64,000 nt of DNA from Sipunculus nudus (Eukaryota; Annelida; Sipuncula; Golfingiida; Sipunculidae): contig CM049313.1 of assembly GCA_026874595.1 (NCBI GenBank), positions 18,595,508 through 18,659,507 of the forward strand, read 5' to 3'. The position numbers and the translations under genes were made by a program. Of the stretch, positions 50,466 through 64,000 are shown in pieces (the first letter of the stretch is position 1; the number at the start of each line of letters is the position of its first letter). Below the pieces are notes generated by a model. The model worked only from the letters and a program-made list of their open reading frames with translations. It was not told the origin of the DNA and did no database searches.

Positions 50466-51474
50466 CTTTTCGATCATATTATAGAGACTATTACAATTAA
50501 TCGACATATTTTTGTGTGCGTTTGGGCCTTCGGTTGTCTTATACATGCTTTGTACAGACCAGTGTTATGCAGCCCTCCCCCCCCCCCCCCCCCTGTCGTT
50601 TTTTTTTTTTTTTTTCTTATTTCCGTCCTATAGTTCCTTCTGGATGTAACAGACTTTTCAAGGCTTGTACGTTATTAGCAGAATCATAACATGTGCCACT
50701 GTCAGACCGTGGTCAAATTACACAATGACAAATTCTGCCTACGGACAGCGGTTTTTTGGTCTGACGGTATGAATGCCTTATGATCCGCTGGCGTCTCCAG
50801 TCTGCGCAGCCCAGACATGCCAAGACTTTCTTTTAAATATCCTGCAAGGGTTGATGATGTGGGCTGATCCGTCGATGATGTATCAGGTACATCGGCCATG
50901 GCAATCCGATGCCTCCAGTCACAGGCTTCTGAGGTTCAGTCACGCCATCCTGACTGACATGCTGAACCGGGCAATCAACCAGCACCTGAATTCCGCTGGC
51001 CTCTCAGCCACGCACCACCACTCATATTTAATCATATTATCTTAATCCATCAAGGAATGATATTTTTCCGTTTATTCATTGAATAACGAGCCGGGGGTTA
51101 AAGAAATAAACGGTTCCCTGGACTTGGTTTATCATATGGACGGTAGGTCTAAGAAAACTGATAAAGGAAATTATTCGTGTAAACAAATAACAAAACACAC
51201 TCTAAAAGATAATTAATTTGGATACTTTGATCGGTATATATCTCATTTGACGTTGAGAGATAAGACACCTGATAAACATAAGTCCTTAGAGTATAAGACA
51301 CTGAGGTAGGATAGAGCTGGGCTTTGACAGGCCGGGGGAGGAGAGAGGGTTCTGGACTTACACTGAAGTAACAAGTGACAAGCAAGTGTATAGGGTCCTG
51401 CTTTAGTATGGCGTTTTCACCATTCATGGAAAAAAAACAGAGGCTCGTCATATTTATGTATAATATGGACCTTT
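50466..51474. other. Presumed intron; C-run and a GC-richer block
   Basis: A C-run (about 50577-50593) with a T-run is followed by a GC-richer stretch 50700-51050. It is open on plus (90 codons, 50773-51045) and minus (65 codons) strands, with no domain that I recognise. An exon of an unknown gene cannot be excluded. Confidence 0.3.
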
Positions 51475-51900
51475 AATGAGCTGGACCAGGGTCCGTCTTC
51501 TGTATCTGAATCGGATACGTCTACGGCCTCACGGATATGGTCCTTTATTGGAGAAGACCAGGATGCGTCTATGAACTTTGGGATATGAACCTTTATTGGG
51601 GAAGGCCTGGATCCGTCTACGGCATCTGAGATTTGGACCTTTATTGGAGAAGGCCAGGATCCGTCTACGGCCTCTGAGGTATGGTCCTTTATTGGAGAAG
51701 GCCAGGAACCGTCTACGCCCTGTGGGATATGGACCTTTATTGGAGAAAACCATGATCCGTCTACGGCCTCTGAGATAAATACTTATATTGGAGAAGGCCA
51801 GGATCCGTCTGGGATATGGACCCTAATCGGAAATAGCTAAGGGTCATCCAATCTCAAGCAGGGGCCCTTAATGGACGAGGCCGTGCAAGGTCCGTCTACT
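51475..51900 (+). repeat. 48-bp minisatellite array B (~8 units)
   Basis: Consensus CCTTTATTGGAGAAGGCCAG then GATCCGTCTACGGCCTCTGA and GATATGGA. CCTTTATTGG recurs at 51542, 51590 and 51638. It is unrelated in sequence to array A, though of the same length. Confidence 0.9.
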
Positions 51901-54732
51901 TTATTTGTAAGGACATGTTCCAATTGATTCATATTGTTTGTCGTTAAATGTTCACTTATTACAAATACATTGCAATTAAAATATAGGAAATAATTAATAT
52001 ATTTTATTCAGGATATTTCACTAATTCATTAACCAGATTTGTAATACGTATTTGCGAACCATCTCTTATTTGTAAGTTTAATTTTGGATATATAGGGTAA
52101 TTTAAAGGGTAATTGATTAATTTTACAAATTTTTGTTGTGCTATGCTTTATATGGAGTCGCCTTTTTTCTGATGTGGATCGTAAAAATGTAAAAACATTG
52201 TTTTTACCTAAATTCAAAACAGGTCATTGTAAGATGCGTGTAAGGCACGCTGACATATTTTTTAGGAATACAAAAAAAAACAAATTTTAACGCAATGAAA
52301 TTCGGTTTTTATCAGGAGTTAAAGACATTTTTAATTTGGCCTGTGTCGAGTAGACATATGTGTCGTGTCTAAACATTGCTCAAAGTCTGTATAAGGATTA
52401 TAAGAGATAGGCAAAAAAGGGATGCAAAGAAAATCCCTTCAAAATCTAATATTTGAAGTTACATAAATGATCAGTACTTTAGACATGTTTACACAAATTT
52501 GGATCCATTTGCAGATAATAATTGAAATTAGATTACCTAGAGAGAACAGAAGCCTATTAACAAACTATGCTGCAGTTGTAACCGCTGTTTGCTTCCTTTC
52601 TCTCAGATCTAAAGTTCTAGGTGGATATTTGGTCATGGCGTCCTCACCAGCTGAGCGCCCTGACCCATTGGTCGTTCGTCATTTCATTTAGCTGGTCTTA
52701 GCTTAGGTCCTGGGGGTTTGCGTCCTAGCTATTCATTACGTCCTCTGTAATCATAGGATCAGACGGCGAATATAGGAACTAATAAAACGGTTCAAACCGG
52801 AAAGCTACTTTCGCCATGTATAACATACATATGTAGGGTTCAGTTTCACATGGTTTACGCTCCTTTAATCATTTTCTGAAAAGGGTTCATTTTTTCCGCT
52901 TGTCCGGTCCACATTTTTCTGAAATAGCAACCAATTACACGCCTTGGGACGACAGGCTCGATAAAATATAAGCCTAGGATCCAATGGCATGGCTGCTTAA
53001 ACAGCTTCAAAGATGTGCGTCTGGATTGGGTACCTGGTTGTCAGGGGAGATTTGTACATATTTCATGTCCTGATATTGAGAAACTTTCCGATACTGATAA
53101 AAAGTGAATTAATTAATAATGCTAAAAGTAGACGGAAAGTGTTTAACTGCTGAAAAAGAGACGGTTTTAGTTGGTTAAAAAATTGATCGCAACTTACCAA
53201 CAAGGAATAAACGGCGTGGTGTAGCAATAACATATTACCCCCTACGAATTTAGATTACCCCGTGAAAACTTAATGTTATTTGTTTATGATGATGATGATG
53301 ATGATTATTATTATTATATCTTTCAACTTGATTTCTCAGATTAGGCTGAACCTTTGTATATTTTATGGGGGGTTTTTTTAATGTTACACGTGTTCTGATT
53401 GAGTCAATGCGTATTTTATTGGAATATAATTATCAATTTATTCTTAGTCTTTACAACGTACCGATAACCTCCCCTAAAGGTAGTGTCAAACATCCCAGAG
53501 GCTGAAGGTTGTCTTTGATGAATGCAAGCCTCCGCTATTCACATATTCGGCCTATATTCCCAGGATCATTCACGCTTAATTGACAGCACATTTGTTAATA
53601 TTCTTATTGACGTTCCTCGATCCGGATCACAAGCCGGATCTTCATCAAAATCTTATCGATTCTTCTTTGGCCCATTCCGGAAATGGCCCTGAAATTATCA
53701 TGACATTCCGTTCATGATTGCATGAGTTATGTTTTGAACAAACACACACACAAACACACGAACCGGGATGAATGCATGCCTTCATAGCTGACACACTTGC
53801 ATACCATCAGCACTGCTAAGACAGGTGGTACGACCTTTGTTATGCGTAGCAAGGGACTGTAAGTGGATAACTTTTTTTTGGCTGTCCGATTTTTTTAAAC
53901 CTGCAGATCTCCGGTCAATCTGGTCACTGATTTCGTCTCCAGGGGTTGTAATTGGTGTCAAAAATGATAAAAAGAAGGAAATGTTTTTTGTAAATACCGG
54001 ATAAAAATTGGCCGGAAAATCCAAATCCTTGACATTGTCAAGGAATTTTGCAGCCGAATTTTCCCGTCGGATTTTTTCTAAACCGGCCGCCAGCACCCAT
54101 TGATCTAATATATCCTACTGTCCTAACCGACCGGCGAAAAATCGGCCAGAAAAATCGGTATATTGGAAAACGGTTTAATAATGTCGTCTCCTAGCTGGAG
54201 AATCGGGCTTGTCATCAGTCCCTTGGTAATTAACCAACTACTGAATGTCGCGTGACCTGCTCGCGTATTAACGTTAATTTGAAAAGCTGGCTATTTTAAG
54301 GTAAGGCAGATTATAAACGTGCTGCCAGGGCTATTAAAGTATGCAGTTTGGCCAGTTGTCGCTGTTTGAACCGTAGATTTCTAATTTCTTCATAGAATCA
54401 GCAACTGTCCACTTCATGAACACGTACGTCTCGAACAGTGCCCATTTTGTGTCACATCACTGGTATGGGCGTGGGGTTTTAGGGAAGGTTTTGAATATTT
54501 TAAAAGGTTCCTGTTACGTACTTCTTGTGTTTTAAAAAGATTTTCCATCAAGGTGAAGACGTCAAACTTTGATATGTAAAGCAAAACGTCATCATTCCTT
54601 ATGTATGCCACAATAAATTTATTGGGTAATTTTCTTAGTTTAAACACTACTACAGGTGCCATTCATATCACGTCTCTTATGTTTTCCTTTTGATTATGAT
54701 TTAATTTAACTTGTCATGCCTGCTCAACTATA
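51901..54732. other. Presumed intron sequence, no gene recognised
   Basis: GATGAT/TTATTA microsatellite at about 53286-53316, and small hairpins GATCCGG...CCGGATC (about 53619-53641) and CCTTGAC-ATT-GTCAAGG (about 54027-54043). The 104-codon minus frame at 53782-54096 starts at GTG and has no domain. Confidence 0.4.
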
Positions 54733-55072
54733 AGTGCTACGTACATCTGCAGAATTCGACTGAGGTTTCGGACTACTTGACAGGGGCTTACACCCGATAT
54801 AATCCTGGTGTCAACCAGGCTCGGTACACCACTCCTGCGGGTCCTGGGTGTGTGTCATCCCCATTGCTGGGTCATCACACCGAGGAACCCCCGAAAGGCG
54901 CATGCGTTTGTGAGTGAAACAAGACTGTTGGGGCTAGTCTCCCCATTGTCCCTGCAGAGCGTCGCCCTGGGTGGTGACCGACCTTGAAAAATCTCACCAA
55001 CTCGTCTGAAATTTGGACTCACGATCTCCCGGCTTTGAGCCCAACTCTCTAAACTTAGACCACGGAAGCCGG
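54733..55072 (-). mobile_element. SINE family A, complete copy
   Basis: Read on the minus strand: tRNA-like head (55008-55072) with A-box-like TGGTCTAAGTTTAGAGAG and GGCTCAAAGCCGGGAGATC, then the body (CACCCAGGGCGACGCTCTGC, CGCCTTTCGGGGGTTCC, CCCGCAGGAGTGG) and tail (CAGTCGAATTCTGCAGATG). About 340 bp. It serves as the reference for the headless copy at 11.5 kb and the amplified copy at 14.7-16.5 kb. Confidence 0.8.
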
Positions 55073-58000
55073 TATTAGATGTTGATTGCATGCTAATGTT
55101 GAATACATGACGTTGTCAACAGCATAACACATTTCATTATGTTTTATCTATGGGCTAATACATATGGTTTTATCTTATCTTATCTATTATCTTAGTTTAG
55201 TCTTAGTTTAGCCCTTGATCATTGAACTATTCACTGAATCAGTTTAAATCATTGTTTCGAACGTCTTGAGCCATCAGTTTACGTATGGGAAATTTTAACA
55301 AACTTATCTAAGGTTAGATCCTTGGACTGAGATTTTATAATCCATTGAAAGGGGAAACATATACATGTTTTATTATTGCTTTTTATTTTAATGGGGCTGT
55401 TCTCTCCTCGGTTTCGTCGTTTCGATGAATAGTTTTACCGGGTAATACAGTAACACTATATACAAAGTTAAACTATCATACCCCACAGTCGGATCCGTAC
55501 ACTCCCCCCTCCGATGGTTATATAACCAAGGTATTTACTACATAACTAGATCTTCAAACGTTCTTGAAAATAAAATACGCTTTTATGCCATACACGTTTA
55601 AAAAAACTGAGGACCAAATGGTTTTATTTTCAATTTTCTACTAGAAACAAGTACTAATTTAGATAATTCGATGCCTCTTGAGCACATGCAAGTTACAGCT
55701 TCGTGTAAAAAGTCCTTTTTGGAAAAGATGGCTATAAAATTGATCAGAAATTGAGTGCATTTTATTGCGGTAGGCCATATCAGACGACTGAAAGTTGGAC
55801 TCTTCTAATTTGGATCAATGAGCACTCCATTTTTTGTAAAGACGTCACCGGATCAATTATTCTACTCGGGCCATAAAGACACACTAAAAATGAAATTATA
55901 AAGAATTACGGAGAGCAATCGTTTCTGAAATCATTGTATGGATTATCTTGGACGCCCATAGCAATCACACAGAGCGGGCCGCAATGAACTCTCCTTAAGA
56001 CGTCACTGGTCGGATCTGTTGAGTGTTTATTTTCGCTTTAAATGTAGTTCCGCCCCTTTTCCTTTATTAAACGGATACGCCAGACTTTGTTACTCCGGGC
56101 CGCTGACAGAAACGAGGCGTTTCTACAGAACCGTGCAATACAGAAGCCGCAAAAATAGCACAGCGCGGGATGTTATATTCTAGTTGAAACAGAACTGCTG
56201 ATCAGCTGAGCTGGGCCTTTTAATCTGAAAAAAGAGTATACAGTATCCTTTAATCCCACTTGATTGAACCATTATAATGGGCAATATGAATTTTCATAAC
56301 TTTTCTTTTGGACGATTAACCGCTGCTGTGACAGACGAAACGATTTAGTTTTTAGCAATATCGGGCGCACTTTCTTTTCAAACCAATTCAACTGATTAAA
56401 TGATTTGAAAGCTGTATAGAACACGGGATTTATATATCAAGCCGTTCTATATTCTTAAGAATTCGCCAACGTTCTCTTTACGACTTACGGTGTGGCAGCT
56501 GTGAACATGGGACATGTAATTCAAAGACATTTTAAAGCAGGCGTTGTGCTCGTGGAGTGGTCCTTTTAGGATTTTGTCCAACCTGTATTATATAACCAGG
56601 TATAACGTGAATGAGAGCCTTGTTGTGCAGCAGTTGTTTAAATTTGATATCTTGGTATTTGAATTCCCACTATAATGTACGATCACTGGGCGCGGCCGCA
56701 TAAGCGCAATATTCCAGCCTTTTCTCTACGGCTATGGTTCATGCCCTGCATAAACCCTACAAATATACTTATCGGGCCTTTGGACTATCCTCACGGTATT
56801 TTTCCAGTCGTATTTTCGTGCCCTAAATAAAACTTGACTGATTTATTTCTCGCAAGAATTTTAATAAAGTTCACATGCCGCCATTTTTATATACACTAGA
56901 ACCTGCGCGTCGGAATACAAATTTAGACATTAATACAATACAAGCACAATAATGCTATTAAAACAGAAAGAGCCTGGGGAAAAAATAAAAACTGCTCCAT
57001 TCCATTAGTAAATACTATATATCATTATAAAGCACTGCATTCAGGTTATAGTCATATTCAATATACATCAAAATTTTGGAATCTTAGTCTAGCTAACGTT
57101 CAAATATCCCTTGTGTACCGGCTCTACGAGTAATTAGGTCAATTTTACACATTCATATAAATAATATGAAATGAAGCCCCAAATTACGACATGGGCTAGA
57201 ATATATATTTTTACCCGGCATTTTACTGATATACAGATACAAACATAAAAAATTGAGGTTTGCTGAAACTGTGGGAAAAAATCCCATAATATGAACATTC
57301 TAGTAACCCTTACGGCAAATACCATGAAATTTAACCAAAAAAAAATCACATAACATATCTAAAAAGTATTTTGGTCTACTAGGTGACATTGAATAAACAG
57401 AGAAAAGGCCATTTTTAGTTCATTGTGTCTTGTTTAACAATTAAACTACTACATGGACACGTTCTGTATATAAGTTGGGACGGTAATATTATACAAATAT
57501 GCAGGTCCAAAATCCGCTCCCTCAAACAAAGTTAACTCACCAAATATCTATATTGCTGGCTTGCAATGGCAAAGATTTATCATGCAAACTATTTAAAGAC
57601 CAACTTTACATCTCTGAATAATTAACACGCTGTTATCGATAGCTGTGAAGAATGTAGCCATGGAAGTCACAAGACAGTCATTTAGGGAGAGTCAATCTCC
57701 TCTCGGCCAGTGCCCGCTAGAACGGAGACCATAAGACCAGGTTGTAACACTCTCAATGTCCCCGAGGGTGCTATATAATATGAGTAACGACTCGAAACAT
57801 GTGATGGTCGTGCCAACGAGTGAACCACAAAAGATAGTCCTTGACTCCCTACCACCAATTTGATGCCAGCGACCTTGCGCTTTATGCGGTGTAGTTCGAT
57901 CACAAGATGGCGACAGTGCCATGGCCGTTTATGAAATATAGATAAAATACACAACACGCAGACGTTTTGTCCAATTCAATTTATTTTGGTTTCCTAAGAC

Positions 58001-59439
58001 GACACTTAGCCTTGGGGGGAATTGTTTTATATCACCCTCACAAATGAAGTTCAGGACTGAATCACTGTCGTTTACGCAAATGGAACCCTCGCAAACTGGT
58101 CATACTGGATGAAAACCTCCCTCGCCCCATGATCCAAATCATTTTGAAATTGAAAACCCAGGGCGTGTTATGGCGCTCCGACCAAAGTTTGGTTGTACGT
58201 TTGATTACGACCTTAGGCGTGTTGGCGCTCCGTTTTTGAACCAGAGGTCGAACCAAGGTGAACCAACAAACGGTTCTTGTTTCTGTCCAGAGTCAAGGTT
58301 GTATATAAGACCCTTACAATTATAAGACCCTTACATAAAATTCAAGTTCCAGGGCCTCTACATCTGTGCTCTGGCCCTGAATCAAGCATAAGTGTAATTG
58401 AAAAATCATCTGAAAAATATTAAACCACGGCAAGCTTCAAGGGAAATTCAGATAAGCCATCTTTTTGTAGGTCTTAATTTTTTTTCTCATTCGCATACCT
58501 TAAACAAAGCCTAAGTAGTTTGACACGGATTTCGTCATACTAAAAGATATTATAGATTATAATTTTATGGAGGGATTAGGGTATCACCCGAGAAGCATCA
58601 CATTAAATTTTGGAGGTAAACTCGAGCCCCGTATTATGGATTCTTAACCATTGCGAGATGTGGTTATTTTGAAAAATCCCGGTGAAGAGCGAGAGTCACT
58701 AAGTGGTATATGGTACCGCCTAAATTCTAGCGGAGAGAGCTGACCTATGATGCAACCATTATTAAGTTTATGAACCGTGAAACACTTGCATATACTTCCT
58801 GCGCTTACGTAATTACGCAGCATACACGAAAGTTTGATCAGGATCCTAGCGGGGGTGAACATGCGGTCCATGACTGTTTTCTAATTTATAATTGTAAACA
58901 TGCTACAATGCTGTATGAATTCGAAGCGATTTCTTACCTCTTTCCATATGGCTTAACTAAAAGGACTTGGTACAACAGCAAAAATAACACAAGTAGTATC
59001 TGCAAATCATATTATTTTTAATTTTCAACATACTTAAGCTAAAGCTGTTGTTCATTCAACAACCCAAGTTCAAGCGAGTTATATTTACCTAAACCTGAAA
59101 GCCTGAGCAAGATATAAGCTTAGGAATCATTGATAAAAAGCCTGACGCAACCACAAAAAAAAGTTATAATACACGGCTGAATGGTCCATGCGGTGGAGCT
59201 GTTATGTCATACATTTGCTTCATTAGTTGCGGTTTGTGATGGTAGATGAAAGTAAACAGATCTGCATTTGGGCCACTATAATTTTACACCAGATAACCTG
59301 GATCATACATTTTAGGTATACCAGTCTATACGTGCCTCAATCATGTGTTTCCTGTCAAGAACAATTCGATTTCAGTAGCGCACGTGCCCAATACTTATAC
59401 ATGACATGTATTGGATAAAGATAATATTTAAAGCCTTTT
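55073..59439. other. Presumed intron sequence, no gene recognised
   Basis: AT-rich with short chance open frames (for example 57682-57957 minus, 91 codons). No supported exon. Confidence 0.4.
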
Positions 59440-59870
59440 ATAAAAAATAAGCCAAACAGCGACAATCCCACGATTGCCCATTTTGTTTATATTTTGGTGT
59501 TTATAAGATGTGGGGGGCGTCAAAATGGCCGCCGATCGTCAACCGGAGACGAACAACAAGGACATCAAGGGGCAAATCAGCCGAACCAGAGGTTTACAAA
59601 TGACAAAGGATGATGTTGCTTTACATACTCTCACCAATAATAACTAGTGGACAATGAACCACCTCTAGTCACATATTTTTTTCTGTTTGTCAGCATGGGT
59701 ACATATGTTGTGTTTACTGACAGTTCGTAGATAACAAAAGATTATGCATTTGGGGGTTATGAAAACTTTTCTTGGCAGGAACTAACTAGAGTTCATTAAC
59801 ATATACCCAGAATTAACAAAAAAGACGTGGGTTCTACAAATTTGGCAGACGAATAGGTAGCTTTAAGAGG
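59440..59870 (+). mobile_element. TTAA MITE family, copy 3 (diverged)
   Basis: GAACCAGAGGTTTACAAATG, ACATATTTTTTTCTGTTTGTC, GTTGTGTTTACTGACAG and GAATAGGTAGCTTTAA follow the order of copy 1. The right end keeps part of the inverted repeat; the left end is lost. Confidence 0.6.
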
Positions 59871-59969
59871 AAATAAATATCAAGCTCGATTAATATTCCT
59901 CCAACAATATTCCTTCCTTTTATGTCTTACCCTACAAATAATCTGTGCAGCCCTAACACCGTATTATCT

Positions 59970-60240
59970 TTATCATACCTCCGCGAGGGGGTGAGATATA
60001 TTATCAGTTCGTTTGTATCTTTGGTTGTATGTTAGTAACTTTATGCAAAACGCTATGAACTTTTTTAATTATTATGGTGATCTGGAAGGCATTGATATAT
60101 TGTGAATGGAAAGATTGTATACACCGCTGTGAGATAGTGAATACATTTGTCCCGATCGCAGGCAGATCATTCATGGATATTAGAGACAATCTTTGTCCTG
60201 CATCTAACCTGGTAAGCTTCAAAGCGAACGATGACATAGT
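59970..60240 (-). repeat. Dispersed LINE-tail-like repeat, copy 3
   Basis: Read on the minus strand it ends AAAGTTCATAGCGTTTTGCAT, ACAAACGAACTGATA, then CACCCCCTCGCGGAGGTATG. The CCTC...GGAGGTA hairpin end is typical of invertebrate LINE-derived tails. Opposite orientation to the other two copies. Confidence 0.45.
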
Positions 60241-62042
60241 TTGATTGAGATCCAGGCAGGGATATACATGTAGGGTTAGACTACATCTTTAGTTAAAAAG
60301 CTGGATGTACTTGTATCCAGTGCATTCAGTCTGTCAATCTGACCTAGACTTAACCAGTCATGTTACAGTCACCTTAGATCTCGTGGTGTAGCTATCTGAC
60401 AACCATCTGTATCATACAGCTTCATAACTGTTCAACGAAGCTGTCGCCATCTGCAGGAAGCATGTTGGCAGTCAAATCACGCTGTAAGTCGGAGGAACCG
60501 CCCACGAGTACTGTATAGGATTTCGTTTGCTGAATAAATCAGTTGTGTCGCGGGCGGTTGGAGTACCAACTGCACGAAGCGTGGTGGCACCAAAACTGTC
60601 AGCGATTTTGTTAAGGTTTCTTTTAAGGGCGCATAAAGATCTGGTCCGTGTCAGGTTTAGTGCGGCTGGTAACACGTGTCGCTGTGTAGGATTCATGCTT
60701 TTCGGTTTTCCCTTTTTATCTCGGGTCCTTTAAACAGCAGTTCTCTACAGGATTTAAACGGTTTTATCACCAGAAAACTCGCACGTAAAAGGTTAGTACG
60801 GGCAATACAAATAATAAATTGGTTTATGGAATCGCCGCTTTTTTAATTTGTTATCGCCAGGAGGGTAGGCGTTCATTTCTGTTCGTGTGTGTGTGTTGTG
60901 TAATTGCTCACAAAACAGTCATGAACGGTGGATCGATAAGATTTTTGGTGTGGGTCCGTCTTGTGATCTGGATCCGGGATAGACTTCCAGGAATATTCCC
61001 AAATGTGCAGTCACATATGCCCGGTTGAACACGAGAATATTGGCCGAATAAGTGAATGCAAACACTTGTGGGGGAACTCATGCACCAATGAAACTGGGAA
61101 TATGGAGTCAGTAAGTGAATGAAACGTCGGGTTGCGGAGCACCCCTTATTAAGGACCGCCAACATGGCGGAGGCCTAAAATCTTGGGAATGCATATTTCT
61201 TTTTCACATATATATTTTTTTTGTGAATGAGCATTGATTGAATTGTCAATTTGTGTGTATGCCTCGATCCCTAAAGAGAATTCATTAAGACCGACTTATT
61301 TCTGTGTTGTGTTGTTTATATGCAGCGTTTCATGAATTGGTGCACAATTTTAGTATTCTACCTAAAAAGGTTGCAAAATTCCACCTTTTTATTCTCGATC
61401 GGTAAATTTAAGAGAGAATAAAAAAACTTGTCCACTCGCTCCGTAATTTTTATTCCATAGTCCGTAAAATTTTTTGTTCTTTTGTGCCCCCCCCCCAAGA
61501 CACCCCTCAAAAATAATGAATTAAAAACAAACGGTTTTCCGTCCGTGTCTGTTACACAAACTTGCGTTGAACGAAAATATTTATAAGCTATGTCAGTGTG
61601 ACAAATCATATATATTTCAAAGATGCTGATTTAGTTTAAATTTAAATCTGTCATTCATCCCTGAACATATGAAACCGCCTTTCGAATAAAACTAAATTTA
61701 AACTTATCTAGCCTACACGTGCTTCGGTTCGGATACATGGCTGTATTCTGTATTTTGTACATGGCTTGTATATGTCACTTATAAATAAACCGTGACCGTC
61801 AGAATTGCAATTTAATAGTCGTTATATTACAGGACACATGACGACTGTCCATGTAACCGCCAATATATCATCATGTATTGTACATAGGTTCCTATTACTG
61901 TGCCCGGAGCCCTTCTGTTTGAAATGAAGATACGGCCCCTTAAGAACGTCACCAGACCTGGTCAGACGGTTTGTCTTGTAGACTCCTATTGTGCACATAA
62001 GTGTAGGAGCCTGTGTTTCAAGCAGAAATAATAAAATGCTTT
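60241..62042. other. Presumed intron sequence, no gene recognised
   Basis: Open frames at 60472-60733 occur on both strands over a slightly GC-richer patch without a domain. A C-run lies at about 61487-61496. Confidence 0.4.
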
Positions 62043-62222
62043 TTATTATTATTATTATTATTATTATTTCATCATTATAATTATTATTTTATATTAAATG
62101 TATATATATTTATATGTATACAGTAAAACTCGCCGTACGACCACCCCAGTTTAGCGACCATAAGGACCACTTGTTCATGGTCCCAGATTCTTTTTTTGCC
62201 CTTTATATAAGACCTCGCTTAG

Positions 62223-62272
<50 letters not shown>
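62043..62272. repeat. (TTA)n and (TA)n microsatellites flanking a pogo-like end
   Basis: TTA repeats at 62043-62070 and a TA run at 62228-62272. Between them TA|CAGTAAAACTCGCCG then TACGACCACCCC (from 62119) resembles a pogo/Tigger end with a TA target site. The opposite end is unclear. Confidence 0.6.
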
Positions 62273-62274
<2 letters not shown>

Positions 62275-64000
62275 CACACTGAATTGGTTAGTATTGTCAT
62301 TAGGCTGCCTTAAAATTTGGTTCTCAGGCATTTTTTACATAAATGAATGCGGCAGGGCCAATTGATTTTACCTTTTCAAAATAAATGTTTGAAGAAAGTT
62401 TCATATGATCGGGGATAGCATGATAATAACGGAATTATTTTGCACATTATAATAAAACAAAACTGTAACGATTTTTTTTTTATCTTTTTTCTTGGAAGCA
62501 ATGTATATTCCGATGGAGGAATTGGAACAGTTCTAAGGAAAATTAAAATAAAAATAATATGATAAAGGGGATCAGAGTTTTCACAGGCAGTGCCTATGAA
62601 ACCAACTTTGTATTGGTCTTAGATGATAGAGTTTTAAGGAAAAAAAAAGAAATACATTTAGAAATACATAAAACGTCATATATATTACAGAAATACATTA
62701 AGGGCGTGTAAGAACTTTAGTTCTTGTTCTGCGCCAGACTGGCACATAAACACCCAATTTTATTGTTTTATATGGAAGAATCCTTATCTAACAGTCTTAA
62801 TATATCCACTCCATCAGCGTTTGGTAATATTTTACCCAAAGATTATGTAGATAATGCATATCAAGAAGTAAATGTATTCTGACCTAGGCATAACAAGCAA
62901 AACCAAACAGATTCATTAAGTCAGATTTTACATTGGTCATTCTGGTAGAAGAAAACACCTCATCCCGGACCAATCCAGCAAACTGATCTGATTCTAAATC
63001 TATAGCAGAACAGAACCAGCGCAATTACTCCTCACGGCCATGGAAGGCTTCGCCCAGGGTCACGTGATCCTTTCTTCCTTATTCCTTACAACGTTCAGAT
63101 TTCCCGGGCATTAAGCAAGAAAAAATATTCATAATAATCCAGTTAAGACAGGTTTTGTATGTTTATTGTCTCTCGGTTTCCAAGTCAAAAAGCCAATCTG
63201 CTAATCTGCTTGTTATCAGCATTGCCAACAGATTGGTTCATAATCCTTGCCTTGCATAACAAAATACCATTTGCTGGCTTCTGTTATAATATAAACGCAT
63301 CTTGATATTAATTTAATAATTATAATAGTAATTACCTAATTTAACCTGAAATGGAAGGTTGCAAGGCGGCTATTGTGTATTCTGAGTAGTACTTAAAACA
63401 TGGCCAGAGTGATGTTAAAGTTTAATGGAAGGTGTGATTAGTCGCACACCTAATTTCAGAAAAAGCCTTTAAGCTGTTCCTTAGATATCTGAATAATTAA
63501 ATTTCTGTAAAAGCCAGATTATTGATGGCACAACGAGTTTTGATCAGAGGATTTAAAACTATCTAGGATCAATAGGCACAAAAAAAGCTAAGATCTCCGA
63601 TGTTCATTAAGTTACTGGTGATGAATCTGATATTGGATATTCGGGACAAATGTGCAGGATCTATTGTTTCAGGGAGGATAGGGGGACTTGCCCCCTCGCT
63701 TTTTTTTTTTTTTTTTTTTTGGTTGAGAGAACAATTACCTTTCGTCCACACGCCTAAATGGATTAAAAAGCATAATTTTCAAATAGCGATTTCTGTACTA
63801 TTCTCTCATCCAGATAATTTATTCTTCTTCAAATTTCCCTCGATGATCTTCCAATTTTACATAACACGTTGAAAAAAAACAAGGTTTATCAAATGCGTCA
63901 ATTCCCTTATTGAATCGTCTTTTGAATATTTGTTAATTAGGGCGATGCAAATCAAATTTAAATAATAAAAACTAGACTGAGCAAAACTTACATTCTTATA
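62273..64000. other. Presumed intron sequence to window end
   Basis: AT-rich, with a T-run of about 22 bases at 63700-63720. No exon recognised. Confidence 0.4.

Noticed and set aside
50702-51045. Possible exon on either strand (90 and 65 codons)
   Set aside because: GC-richer and open, but no family, no clear splice sites and no neighbouring exon. Kept only as a remark.
53782-54096. 104-codon minus-strand frame
   Set aside because: Starts at GTG, no domain, contains small inverted words typical of transposon debris.

Overview
The window looks like AT-rich, repeat-dense, intron-rich animal nuclear DNA. There are no compact genes, operons or bacterial signals. Long TA and CT microsatellites, tRNA-derived SINEs, MITE-like elements and several minisatellites fill most of it. 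The style fits a marine invertebrate, possibly a mollusc or another lophotrochozoan, but nothing here fixes the taxon.

One protein-coding feature is clearly supported. A long exon at 22236-23203 (+) encodes the N-terminus (323 residues) of a hyperpolarization-activated cyclic-nucleotide-gated (HCN, Ih) channel. It ends with the HCN domain just before transmembrane segment S1, at a good splice donor. Upstream (21147-22235) lies a GC-richer stretch with a CCAAT/TATA pair, a strong splice-donor match and a perfect CRE, which probably forms the promoter and 5' UTR. No match to the start of S1 was seen downstream, so 23204-64000 reads as the first ~41 kb of a giant first intron, and the rest of the channel should lie beyond the right edge.

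Layout. 1-11.5 kb: intergenic DNA with G-tracts, an X-box/E-box cluster near 1.1-1.2 kb, a pair of related MITEs (2.0-2.9 kb), pogo-like and LINE-tail relics, and a 180-bp duplication (10.4 kb). 11.5-20.4 kb: a tRNA-derived SINE family. One copy has its body amplified into a homogeneous 288-bp tandem array capped by the tRNA-like head. It is followed by a 2-kb minisatellite (34/68 bp), a 1.2-kb TA-flanked inverted-repeat element and a 151-bp triple repeat. 21.1-23.2 kb: HCN promoter, 5' UTR and first coding exon. 23.2-64 kb: the presumed intron, holding TA arrays, a TTAA-flanked MITE family with nested insertion (32.2, 36.7 and 59.5 kb), SINE and LINE-tail copies, hAT-like relics, and minisatellites of 48 bp (40 kb), 25 bp (43 kb), 44 bp (47-50.4 kb) and 48 bp (51.5 kb).

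Most long open frames are artefacts of stop-poor tandem repeats or begin at non-ATG codons. I found no tRNA, rRNA, CRISPR or intact transposase gene. The most unusual items are the SINE-to-satellite conversion, the 3.4-kb 44-bp array carrying a splice-acceptor-like motif in every unit in sense orientation, and the nested TTAA element.
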